From Bacillota bacterium (GTDB lineage: Bacteria; Bacillota; Clostridia; Christensenellales; UBA1242), in assembly GCA_009780625.1 (NCBI GenBank), contig WQZR01000047.1, positions 1-8,175 on the forward strand: a stretch of 8,175 bases of DNA, written 5' to 3'. The position numbers were made by a program, and so were the translations under genes. Each line of letters begins with the position of its first letter. Position 1 is the stretch's first letter. Positions 1 through 5,303 of the stretch are shown in pieces. The notes below the pieces were generated by a model that worked only from the letters and a program-made list of their open reading frames with translations, was not told where the DNA came from and did no database searches.

Positions 1-13
1 AATGCTCATAAGA

Positions 14-709
14 CTATATTAACATTTTTATAATATAAAGAAGAACTAAATGAAGAGGGTAGAAAACGTAAAACACCCATTTTTCAACTTTATGTTGCTT
101 GATTCTCTTGTCTGTAAAGAGTGTAATTATGACTATTGCAAACATCGAATACCATTGAAGCCACCAGTGCGAGAAAATCATCATAGCCAAGTTGAACACA
201 ACAAGACTTAACAATGCCGTGATTTTGAAGATGTTTAGAGAATAGCGAAGACCTATGTGGAAAAGAACAATCAAAAGAATTCCTGCCATGTGATAGTCCA
301 CCGTGATTGCAAAGTTTAATGAGAAGGCCAGGGCACAAATAAGAAAAACTGAAAACACAGCAAGAATAGGGTGAGGGCTCTTTTTGATTAGATATATAGC
401 AAGAACACCAAGAGCAAGTGAGAAGAAAACATAAAGCTCTGTGAATATAAAAGGATTGCCGTTTGCCGCCCAGTTTATTGCAAACTGAGAAATCACCATA
501 AGTATGGAAAGCCTCAACAAATATTTTGGAACACTTCTTGTTTTTGTTGCTCCAAAGGCAATAAGGAAACAGAATAGTGGCATTGCAATTCGTCCAATAA
601 TTCGAAGTGCGTCAATCTCAGGAAAAAGAATCATACCAATATGGTCGACAAGCATTGCAACAATTGCGATGATTTTGATGACTCTAGAATTTAGCAAATT
701 TATGCTCAT
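14..709 (-). CDS. TraX-family integral membrane protein
   Basis: Predicted 231-residue, very hydrophobic protein with about seven to eight membrane segments and no soluble domain. It fits the TraX family, named for the F-plasmid protein that N-acetylates pilin; chromosomal homologues in Firmicutes are orphan membrane proteins of unknown acyl substrate. Supporting motifs are the N-terminal KIIAIVAMLVDHIGM (residues 12-26, with the Asp-His pair D22-H23), R40 in the next segment, and the C-terminal FYVFYPLHL (213-221), typical of TraX. An earlier in-frame ATG at 788-790 would add 27 residues unlike the family start, so the ATG at 707-709 is preferred. That ATG has no Shine-Dalgarno sequence but sits 6 nt after an extended -10 box, suggesting a leaderless mRNA. 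The gene is divergent from sdaA. No conjugation gene is nearby, so a role in pilin modification is unsupported here. Family call fairly sure, substrate unknown. Confidence 0.82.
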   Translation of the reverse strand: MSINLLNSRVIKIIAIVAMLVDHIGMILFPEIDALRIIGRIAMPLFCFLIAFGATKTRSVPKYLLRLSILMVISQFAINWAANGNPFIFTELYVFFSLALGVLAIYLIKKSPHPILAVFSVFLICALAFSLNFAITVDYHMAGILLIVLFHIGLRYSLNIFKITALLSLVVFNLAMMIFSHWWLQWYSMFAIVIITLFTDKRIKQHKVEKWVFYVFYPLHLVLLYIIKMLI

Positions 710-715
710 AGAAAA

Positions 716-724
716 AGTATAACA
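716..724 (-). promoter_or_regulatory. Extended -10 promoter of the TraX-like gene, leaderless geometry
   Basis: Read on the minus strand, this is TGTTATACT: a TG-n motif followed by TATACT. It ends 6 nt upstream of the ATG at 709, so transcription should begin at or within a base or two of the start codon. No good -35 box is visible 16-18 nt further upstream, as expected for extended -10 promoters. There is no purine-rich SD between box and ATG. Confidence 0.55.
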
Positions 725-734
725 AAAAAGAATG

Positions 735-770
735 TTATTACATAAAAAATATTGGGTTATAGTGTATATT
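735..770 (+). promoter_or_regulatory. Probable sdaA promoter region
   Basis: Two overlapping -10 candidates precede sdaA: TATAGT at 758-763, with a weak -35 (TTATTA, 735-740) at 17 bp, and TATATT at 765-770 without a -35. Either would leave a short leader containing the ribosome binding site. The sequence does not decide between them. The region lies inside the 81-bp gap shared with the divergent TraX-like gene. Confidence 0.35.
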
Positions 771-778
771 AGAATGAT

Positions 779-785
779 AGAGGGG
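779..785 (+). promoter_or_regulatory. Ribosome binding site deciding the sdaA start
   Basis: AGAGGGG lies 5 nt before the ATG at 791. The in-frame GTG at 785 overlaps this motif and therefore cannot use it, so the ATG at 791 is chosen as the start. Confidence 0.65.
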
Positions 786-790
786 TGCAA

Positions 791-2029
791 ATGAAAAAGC
801 GTACGATGAAGTCTCTAAGAGAGTTATATAGAATTGGAAACGGACCAAGCAGTTCACACACAATGGGGCCCGCTGCAGCGGCATTGATGTTTAAAGAAAA
901 ATATAAGGAAGCGGACAGTTTTAAAGTGATTCTATATGGCTCACTTGCAGCAACTGGTGTTGGGCACTGCACAGACTCTGTGATTGTCGACACACTAAGT
1001 CCAATCAAAACAAAGATTGTTTTTGATGAAAAAACAGAAACACCAAGGCACCCAAACACACTAGACCTTATTGCCTATAAGGGTAAGGAAGAAATCGGCA
1101 GACAGAGAGTCTATAGCACTGGTGGCGGAGCAATTGAAATTGAAGGCGAAGTTCAAGTTACATCAGGAAAAGTTGTGGAATATCGTCTTACAAGTTTTGA
1201 TAAAATAAGAAAATATTGCAACGAAAACAAAATGAAACTATACGACTATGTTTATCTGGTTGAACCAGATATTAAGGAATATCTTAAAGAAGTTTGGCAA
1301 GTTATGAAAAGAAGCGTTGAGGCAGGTCTTGTGGCAGAAGGCGTTCTTCCTGGAAAACTTAAACTTAAACGCCGTGCAAAAGAAATCTTTAACAAAAAGA
1401 TTAAAAACGAATCTAAATCAACCAAAAAAGAAAGAAGAATATCTGCATATGCATTTGCTGTTGCAGAAGAAAACGCTGGTGGCGGTGTGATTGTCACAGC
1501 ACCAACTTGCGGAGCATGTGGAGTTTTGCCAGCATCACTTTATTATTCTCAAGAGAAATTTGGTTTTACAGACAAGAAGATTGTTGATGCGTTGGCAACT
1601 GCTGGGCTTATTGGAAACCTAATCAAAACAAATGCGTCGATTTCAGGGGCAGAATGCGGTTGCCAAGCAGAGATAGGAAGTGCTTGCAGCATGGCAGCAG
1701 CGGCGATTACAGAGCTTCACAGACAAGATATCGAGCATATCGAGTGTGCTGCTTCAATTGCAATGGAACACTATCTAGGTCTGACATGCGACCCAATATA
1801 TGGGCTTGTGCAAATTCCTTGCATTGAGCGAAATGCAGTTTCTGCAATGCGTGCTCTAAACGCTTCACGCCTGGCGTGGATTATGGCAGATGTGAGAACA
1901 ACTTCGTTTGATTTGATTATTGAAACTATGTATCAAACTGGAAAAGACATGCACGAAAACTATAGAGAAACAAGCAAGGGTGGGCTAGCTAAATTCTATA
2001 GCGAAAAAGAAGCATGTGCAGGAAAATAA
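791..2029 (+). CDS. sdaA: L-serine ammonia-lyase (L-serine dehydratase), iron-sulfur, single chain
   Basis: Converts L-serine to pyruvate and ammonia in the cytoplasm using an oxygen-sensitive [4Fe-4S] cluster rather than PLP. The predicted protein has 412 residues. The N-terminal beta domain holds GPSSSHTMGP (18-27) and GHCTDS (58-63). The C-terminal alpha domain holds TAPTCGACGVLPA (236-248), GAECGCQAEIGSACS (286-300) and LTCDPIYGLVQIPC (331-344). C291, C333 and C344 have the 42 and 11 residue spacing of the three cluster ligands of the Legionella enzyme (343, 385, 396). A cysteine near the C-terminus (C409) could be the fourth, 'tail-in-mouth' ligand. It is the fused beta-alpha form, unlike the split SdaAA/SdaAB of many Firmicutes, and is about 40 residues shorter than E. 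coli SdaA, mainly in the N-terminal half. E. coli SdaA aligns from the internal Met6, but only the ATG at 791 has a ribosome binding site. Monocistronic, closed by a strong terminator. Confidence 0.95.
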   Translation: MKKRTMKSLRELYRIGNGPSSSHTMGPAAAALMFKEKYKEADSFKVILYGSLAATGVGHCTDSVIVDTLSPIKTKIVFDEKTETPRHPNTLDLIAYKGKEEIGRQRVYSTGGGAIEIEGEVQVTSGKVVEYRLTSFDKIRKYCNENKMKLYDYVYLVEPDIKEYLKEVWQVMKRSVEAGLVAEGVLPGKLKLKRRAKEIFNKKIKNESKSTKKERRISAYAFAVAEENAGGGVIVTAPTCGACGVLPASLYYSQEKFGFTDKKIVDALATAGLIGNLIKTNASISGAECGCQAEIGSACSMAAAAITELHRQDIEHIECAASIAMEHYLGLTCDPIYGLVQIPCIERNAVSAMRALNASRLAWIMADVRTTSFDLIIETMYQTGKDMHENYRETSKGGLAKFYSEKEACAGK

Positions 2030-2054
2030 AAAAAGTGCCAATTGGCACTTTTTT
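2029..2054. terminator. Bidirectional Rho-independent terminator between sdaA and the convergent gene
   Basis: An 11-bp perfect stem (AAAAAAGTGCC at 2029-2039 pairing with GGCACTTTTTT at 2044-2054) with an AATT loop. The flanking A and T runs give a U-tail in both directions. It starts at the last base of the sdaA stop codon and lies 15 bp from the stop codon of the minus-strand gene, so it can end both transcripts. Confidence 0.9.
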
Positions 2055-2069
2055 ATTAAATTGTAAATA

Positions 2070-2537
2070 CTACTTTTTCTCTGGTTTAACTGCAGTTGCA
2101 ACTGTTGTAGCAACAAGAACCACACCACCAAGCATAGCAGCTAGGTAGCCAAGTGTGTTAAGCGTTGGTGTAAGTGCTTGTGTTGTTCTTCCTGGGTTGA
2201 AAGAACCGTTTCCAGTTCCCCATGTTGCTGTTGGAATTGTTCCAAACACAGCAGCAGTAAGAATCAAAGCAACGCCAACTGCAACCACACATGTTGAAAC
2301 GCAAACGAGTTTTTTAACGTCGCCTTCGCCTCTAACTGTGCCTACAACTGTTACAGCTACTAGGACAACTCCTGAGAAAGCTGCAGCAAGATATCCAGTT
2401 GTGAACATTGCAGTTGTTAGAGTTGTTGGATTCCACACAGTTGTGTCGAATTGAATGCTGTTAATAATTCCAGCAGTAAGAACCATAACCAGTGCAACAG
2501 TCAAAACTATTGTTGATGTTAGTGCTAATCTTTTCAT
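2070..2537 (-). CDS. Four-helix membrane protein made of a duplicated two-helix unit
   Basis: A 155-residue hydrophobic protein of no family I recognise. It is built from two similar halves, each a hairpin of two membrane helices joined by a Thr/Asn/Pro-rich loop. Half one runs about 2-70 and half two about 75-152. Matching stretches are KRLALTSTIVLTVALVMVLTAG (start at 2) with KKLVCVSTCVVAVGVALILTAA (start at 75), and GYLAAAFSGVVLVAVTVVGTV (48-68) with GYLAAMLGGVVLVATTVATAV (130-150). The second loop is about eight residues longer and Gly-rich. The short basic ends (MKR, KPEKK) and the central linker with KK suggest both termini are cytoplasmic, with the loops outside. The start is the ATG at 2537, because AAGGAGGT lies 4 nt upstream; an upstream in-frame ATG at 2558 lacks this. 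Divergent from the 80-residue membrane gene and convergent with sdaA. Function unknown. Confidence 0.85.
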   Translation of the reverse strand: MKRLALTSTIVLTVALVMVLTAGIINSIQFDTTVWNPTTLTTAMFTTGYLAAAFSGVVLVAVTVVGTVRGEGDVKKLVCVSTCVVAVGVALILTAAVFGTIPTATWGTGNGSFNPGRTTQALTPTLNTLGYLAAMLGGVVLVATTVATAVKPEKK

Positions 2538-2541
2538 ATTT

Positions 2542-2549
2542 ACCTCCTT
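2542..2549 (-). promoter_or_regulatory. Ribosome binding site of the duplicated membrane protein gene
   Basis: On the minus strand AAGGAGGT, a near-perfect SD, lies 4 nt before the ATG at 2537. It rules out the ATG at 2558 seven codons upstream. Confidence 0.85.
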
Positions 2550-2556
2550 AATCTCC

Positions 2557-2584
2557 ATTATACAATTTTTGGAAAGATTGTCCT
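2557..2584 (-). promoter_or_regulatory. Promoter of the duplicated membrane protein gene
   Basis: On the minus strand a consensus -10, TATAAT (2557-2562), lies 16 bp downstream of AGGACA (2579-2584), which matches four of six -35 positions. The -10 ends 19 nt before the ATG, leaving a roughly 12-nt leader carrying the SD. The alternative ATG at 2558 falls inside this -10 box. Confidence 0.7.
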
Positions 2585-2645
2585 ACTGTTTGACTATTGG
2601 AATATTGATAATGGGTGAATTCTGTGTCAAAAAACCGCTTTTTCA

Positions 2646-2674
2646 TTGGGTTTATAGAAGTATCATTATATAAT
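2646..2674 (+). promoter_or_regulatory. Promoter of the 80-residue membrane protein gene
   Basis: TTGGGT (2646-2651), a 17-bp spacer and TATAAT (2669-2674) make a sigma-A type promoter. Its start site near 2681 leaves a leader of about 24 nt containing the SD. It is divergent from the promoter at 2557-2584 in the same 167-bp gap; the rest of that gap shows no ORF or hairpin I can support. Confidence 0.7.
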
Positions 2675-2691
2675 ACAAATAGAGAGAGAAG

Positions 2692-2697
2692 AGGAGG
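2692..2697 (+). promoter_or_regulatory. Ribosome binding site choosing the ATG at 2705
   Basis: AGGAGG lies only 1 nt before the ATG at 2699 but 7 nt before the ATG at 2705. Normal SD spacing therefore favours the second ATG. Confidence 0.7.
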
Positions 2698-2704
2698 CAT
2701 GTAT

Positions 2705-2947
2705 ATGAGAATACTAAGAAAACTTTGGCGTTGGCTAAGTCGCACATTTTGGATTGATGGAATAGTTTTGGTTGCAGCAGGTATTGGCTTAATTATGGCA
2801 GGAGTTCACTATGAACTTGATATGTGGGCTTATTATGTGGGTGGTGGGCTGATTGGCTTTGGTGCACTTGTTTTGGCTGTCAGGTTCCTTCTTCTAAGAA
2901 GACGATTTAAAAAAGCTCAAGCAAAAAGAGAAAAGAAAAAGAAATAA
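2705..2947 (+). CDS. Small two-helix membrane protein, hypothetical
   Basis: An 80-residue protein that I do not recognise. It has a basic, Trp-rich N-terminus (MRILRKLWRWLSRTFW). Two hydrophobic segments follow (about 18-34 and 41-62), separated by the short acidic HYELDMWAYY. The tail is strongly basic (RRRFKKAQAKREKKKK). By the positive-inside rule both ends should be cytoplasmic, with a very short external loop. The ATG at 2699, two codons upstream, is too close to the SD to be the usual start. A good promoter upstream and a strong terminator downstream make it a separate monocistronic gene, which argues that it is real despite its length. The function cannot be inferred. Confidence 0.8.
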   Translation: MRILRKLWRWLSRTFWIDGIVLVAAGIGLIMAGVHYELDMWAYYVGGGLIGFGALVLAVRFLLLRRRFKKAQAKREKKKK

Positions 2948-2953
2948 TTGTGT

Positions 2954-2983
2954 AGGGGTCGCATCACCATGCGACCCTTTTTT
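2954..2983 (+). terminator. Rho-independent terminator after the small membrane protein gene
   Basis: A perfect 9-bp stem, GGGTCGCAT (2956-2964) with ATGCGACCC (2969-2977), closes on a CACC tetraloop and is followed by six T residues (2978-2983). It begins 8 nt after the stop codon. It is one-directional, since no T-run follows on the other strand. The promoter of the next gene begins 5 nt after the T-run. Confidence 0.95.
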
Positions 2984-2988
2984 ATTTA

Positions 2989-2997
2989 TGATATAAT
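2989..2997 (+). promoter_or_regulatory. Extended -10 promoter of the metal hydrolase gene, leaderless geometry
   Basis: TGATATAAT is a perfect extended -10 element ending 6 nt before the ATG at 3004, which predicts transcription starting at the start codon. The first three bases (TGA, 2989-2991) are an in-frame stop and no start codon lies between, so the protein cannot begin further upstream. No SD is present. Confidence 0.75.
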
Positions 2998-3003
2998 GAA
3001 CTT

Positions 3004-3771
3004 ATGAAAATATTCGATGCACACACACATCTACCTAAGATTGAAGAGCACTTCAACTTCGAAAAGAAGAAGTCTATTTTATTGAAACACCTTAAAGAGG
3101 TCAACGTTGTGGGTGCAATTGTGATTGCCGATTCTGAGCCAACAAGTCCAATTGGAACACCAAAAGAGTGCGTGGAGTTATTTAAAGACACAAAAAACAT
3201 TTTTGTGATGGGCGCAATCAGCCCACTCCTTGATTTTGAAAAGAGATATATTGAAATAGAAGACTTGCTTAAAAACAAACAGATTATTGCAGTAAAACTT
3301 TTCCCTGGTCACGAAGCGTTTTATCTAGACGACAAAAGGCTAGAAAAAGTGTTTAAGCTTTGTGAGAAGTTTGATGTGCCAGTTGCAATGCACACAGGTT
3401 GGGAGAATCCAGAATTTTCGCATCCACAGTTTATTGCAAAGATTGCAAAAGAACACCCTAAACTTAAAATAGTTATTTGTCATTTATACTATCCATTGAT
3501 TGACTTGTGCTATCAAATAACAAAAGAACATAAAAATGTTTACTATGATATTTCAAGCATAGCCGACGAACAAGAGAATTTAGAAGATGTATCTTTGATT
3601 TTTAATACAATTGCTAAAGAAAATATAGACAGAATAATTTTTGGAACTGATTATTATATGTGCAGCATAGCAGACCATATTGCACTGGTTAATTCTCTAG
3701 ATATAAAAGAAGAAGACAAACAAAAAATATTCTACGACAATGCAAAGAGACTATATAGATTAGAGATATAA
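3004..3771 (+). CDS. Amidohydrolase-2/TatD-like metal-dependent hydrolase
   Basis: A cytoplasmic 255-residue TIM-barrel hydrolase of the amidohydrolase superfamily. The metal-binding pattern is complete: DAHTH at 5-9 (H7, H9), KLFPG at 98-102 (K98), MHTG at 129-132 (H130), VICHL at 157-161 (H160) and the late aspartate in FGTDYY (D216). The terminal DNAKRLYRL (245-253) matches the usual final helix of amidohydrolase-2 proteins. The layout and length fit small uncharacterised amidohydrolase-2 or TatD-related enzymes; the substrate cannot be read from sequence, and a TatD-type nuclease role is not supported specifically. The start is fixed: an in-frame TGA lies at 2989-2991, no start codon intervenes, and the HxH motif begins seven codons in. 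With no SD and a -10 box 6 nt upstream, the mRNA is probably leaderless. It is monocistronic and convergent with the coiled-coil membrane protein gene. Confidence 0.88.
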   Translation: MKIFDAHTHLPKIEEHFNFEKKKSILLKHLKEVNVVGAIVIADSEPTSPIGTPKECVELFKDTKNIFVMGAISPLLDFEKRYIEIEDLLKNKQIIAVKLFPGHEAFYLDDKRLEKVFKLCEKFDVPVAMHTGWENPEFSHPQFIAKIAKEHPKLKIVICHLYYPLIDLCYQITKEHKNVYYDISSIADEQENLEDVSLIFNTIAKENIDRIIFGTDYYMCSIADHIALVNSLDIKEEDKQKIFYDNAKRLYRLEI

Positions 3772-3773
3772 AA

Positions 3774-3801
3774 AAAAGCGTCGATGACGCTTTTATTTTT
3801 T
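3774..3801. terminator. Bidirectional terminator shared by convergent genes, overlapping a stop codon
   Basis: The stem AAAAGCGTC (3774-3782) pairs with GACGCTTTT (3786-3794) around a GAT triloop. A T-run at 3796-3801 follows on the plus strand and an A-run at 3771-3777 supplies the U-tail for the minus transcript. The downstream arm and T-run contain the stop codon (3793-3795) and the last lysine codons of the minus-strand gene, so terminator and coding sequence overlap. Confidence 0.85.
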
Positions 3802-4665
3802 CTTTGCTGCTTTTGCTTCTGCCTTTGCAAGTTTCTCGGCTTCTTTTGCTGCTGCAAGTTCTGCCTGTTTAAGTTTTTGTTCTTCTTGTTTGATGGCAAG
3901 TTCTTTTTGTCTGATTGCTTGCTGTTCAAGTGCTTCTTTTCTTCTGATTTCTTGATTTGCAAAGAAGTCAACTCTTTTTGTTTCTGCTTCTTCGTGTCTT
4001 ACGTCAGAAATTGCTTGAAGGTCTGGTTGAAGTTTTTTAAACTGTTTGTTGTTATAAATTCTGTTTACAATAAATGTCACAAGAGCTAGAACCAAAATCA
4101 CAATTCCTAAAGTCAAAAGCCCAGTGTTTGAATGTTCAACAATAACGAAATAGCCACCAAGAACAAGAAGGGTAGGAATTGCAATAAGGAAGCCTAAGTT
4201 TATTCCTTTTGTTGCAAGAACGTTTTTTGAAACTCTGATGTATTTTTGATTTTCTTCTTCTTTTGTCACAACAAGTTCTCTAAGTTCAGCTAGAATAAAA
4301 ACCCAACTCATAATAAACTTTGGAACAAAACTTAGAAGGAAAAGCCCTAACCCAACAAGTGCACCAATTCCACAAACCACCATAAACTGTGCAAACCAGT
4401 CTGCGCCAGTTGCAAACACAAGCAGTGTGATGATTGAAAACACCAGTGCAACAATTCCAAACACGGCAGCAACACCAGCAATAATCATAACAACAATGCC
4501 AAGAACACCAATAATGCTTAGAGCCGCATTTGTCTTTTTCATTGCACTCATGCGTTTTTCGTTTCTAAACATATAGGACATATCATATCCACCAAAGACC
4601 TTTTTTCTAACTTTTGGTGCAGGTCTTGGAATAAATCTATAAGGTTGGAGATTTTGTTGAGACAT
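3793..4665 (-). CDS. Multi-pass membrane protein with a charged C-terminal coiled coil, hypothetical
   Basis: A 290-residue protein of no family I can name. Order of parts: a basic N-terminus (about 1-45, Pro/Arg/Lys-rich, with GGYDMSYMFRNEKR at 25-38), a long hydrophobic block (about 47-86, probably two helices), a second block (about 92-127), a charged linker (128-154), a helix pair (155-176 and 182-201), and then a cytoplasmic tail from 202. From about 228 to the end the tail is an Ala/Glu/Lys/Gln-rich helix typical of coiled coils and ends AKAAKKK. The start is the ATG at 4665, because AGGAGG lies 8 nt upstream; the ATG at 4701 lies within the promoter. It is divergent from mscL over 102 bp, which suggests an envelope theme only weakly. 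Low-complexity tails of this kind give misleading similarity hits, so no function is assigned. Confidence 0.85.
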   Translation of the reverse strand: MSQQNLQPYRFIPRPAPKVRKKVFGGYDMSYMFRNEKRMSAMKKTNAALSIIGVLGIVVMIIAGVAAVFGIVALVFSIITLLVFATGADWFAQFMVVCGIGALVGLGLFLLSFVPKFIMSWVFILAELRELVVTKEEENQKYIRVSKNVLATKGINLGFLIAIPTLLVLGGYFVIVEHSNTGLLTLGIVILVLALVTFIVNRIYNNKQFKKLQPDLQAISDVRHEEAETKRVDFFANQEIRRKEALEQQAIRQKELAIKQEEQKLKQAELAAAKEAEKLAKAEAKAAKKK

Positions 4666-4673
4666 AAAGAAAT

Positions 4674-4679
4674 CCTCCT
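4674..4679 (-). promoter_or_regulatory. Ribosome binding site of the coiled-coil membrane protein gene
   Basis: On the minus strand AGGAGG lies 8 nt before the ATG at 4665, fixing this start rather than the in-frame ATG 12 codons upstream. Confidence 0.8.
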
Positions 4680-4691
4680 CTATATATAGGT

Positions 4692-4700
4692 AGTATATCA
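4692..4700 (-). promoter_or_regulatory. Extended -10 promoter of the coiled-coil membrane protein gene
   Basis: On the minus strand TGATATACT is an extended -10 box. The expected start site lies about 7 nt downstream, near 4685, leaving a leader of roughly 20 nt that includes the SD. The -35 region is poor. The in-frame ATG at 4701 is only one base upstream of this box. Confidence 0.65.
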
Positions 4701-4728
4701 CAGAGGAGATAAGAATATAAATTTTTTG

Positions 4729-4737
4729 TGATAAAAT
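4729..4737 (+). promoter_or_regulatory. Extended -10 promoter of the mscL unit
   Basis: TGATAAAAT (TG, one base, TAAAAT) lies 30 nt before the GTG start, giving a leader of about 24 nt that contains GGAGG. It is back to back with the opposite-facing promoter at 4692-4700. Confidence 0.6.
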
Positions 4738-4756
4738 AAAAAGAACAAATATATTT

Positions 4757-4761
4757 GGAGG
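4757..4761 (+). promoter_or_regulatory. Ribosome binding site supporting the mscL GTG start
   Basis: GGAGG lies 6 nt before the GTG at 4768. No in-frame ATG occurs until Met46 in the MscL core, so the GTG start rests on this site. Confidence 0.85.
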
Positions 4762-4767
4762 TATAAA

Positions 4768-5301
4768 GTGGAAACAAATGAAAAAGTTGACGAAACTATT
4801 CCTGCTGAAATAGAATGCAAAAAAACAGAAAAAAAGCTAAACAAAGCACTGGCAAGACTTAACAACACACAAAAAGGGTTCTTTACAGACTTTAAAAAGT
4901 TTATGGCAAAAGGCAACGTTATTCAACTTGCTGTTGCGTTCATTATGGGTGGAGCGTTTTCTGCAATTGTAAACAGCCTGGTTGAGCATGTATTCATGCC
5001 ACTGTTTGGACCAATTGTTGGAGCATACGACATTGCAGGTTGGACATGGACAATCACAGACAACCTTGTGATTGGTTATGGGCATTTCCTTCTTGCACTT
5101 ATAAACTTCCTGTTGATTTCGTTTGTGTTGTTTATGATTATTAAACTGATGACAAGCACACAAAGCAGAATCGACAAACTTGTCAAAAAAGGCAAAGTTC
5201 CACCAGCGGCAGTTCCAACACCAGAACCTCCAAAACCAACAAAAACAGAGGAGCTTCTTGAAGAAATTAAAAACCTTCTTGCGGCACAAGCGAAGAAATA
5301 A
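4768..5301 (+). CDS. mscL: Large-conductance mechanosensitive channel MscL with an N-terminal extension
   Basis: Inner-membrane channel that opens under membrane tension to release solutes during hypo-osmotic shock; the family forms homopentamers. The family core starts with the amphipathic FKKFMAKGNVIQLAVAFIMGGAFSAIVNSL (42-71), matching the N-terminal helix and TM1, including the small-residue pore-lining stretch. A short external loop with GWTWTITDN (91-99) follows, then YGHFLLALINFLLISFVLFMIIKLM (104-128), which is TM2. The C-terminal cytoplasmic part has a Pro-rich linker (145-159) and KTEELLEEIKNLLA (159-172), the conserved bundle helix. The total is 177 residues against about 136 in E. 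coli. The extra length is mainly a charged N-terminal segment of about 40 residues, rich in Lys and Glu, before the core. The start is GTG, backed by GGAGG. The next gene begins 2 nt after the stop codon. Confidence 0.95.
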   Translation: METNEKVDETIPAEIECKKTEKKLNKALARLNNTQKGFFTDFKKFMAKGNVIQLAVAFIMGGAFSAIVNSLVEHVFMPLFGPIVGAYDIAGWTWTITDNLVIGYGHFLLALINFLLISFVLFMIIKLMTSTQSRIDKLVKKGKVPPAAVPTPEPPKPTKTEELLEEIKNLLAAQAKK

Positions 5302-5303
5302 AT

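Noticed and set aside
504..722. 72-codon plus-strand reading frame opposite the TraX-like gene
   Set aside because: It is antisense to a protein with clear family motifs, has no SD, and its product shows no recognisable features.
752..763. Similarity between ATTGGGTTATAG near sdaA and the -35 region at 2645
   Set aside because: The downstream spacing to any -10 differs and the match is short, so it does not support a shared regulatory element.
785..787. GTG as an upstream start for sdaA, two codons before the ATG at 791
   Set aside because: It overlaps the AGAGGGG ribosome binding site, so the ATG at 791 with 5-nt spacing is better supported.
2538..2704. Riboswitch or small RNA in the largest intergenic gap
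   Set aside because: The gap is filled by two divergent promoters with leaders of about 12 and 24 nt, too short for a riboswitch, and I see no stable hairpin.
3784..4089. Cys/Phe-rich plus-strand reading frame opposite the coiled-coil gene
   Set aside because: The composition is what the antisense of Lys/Ala/Glu-rich coding sequence gives. It starts inside a terminator and has no ribosome binding site.
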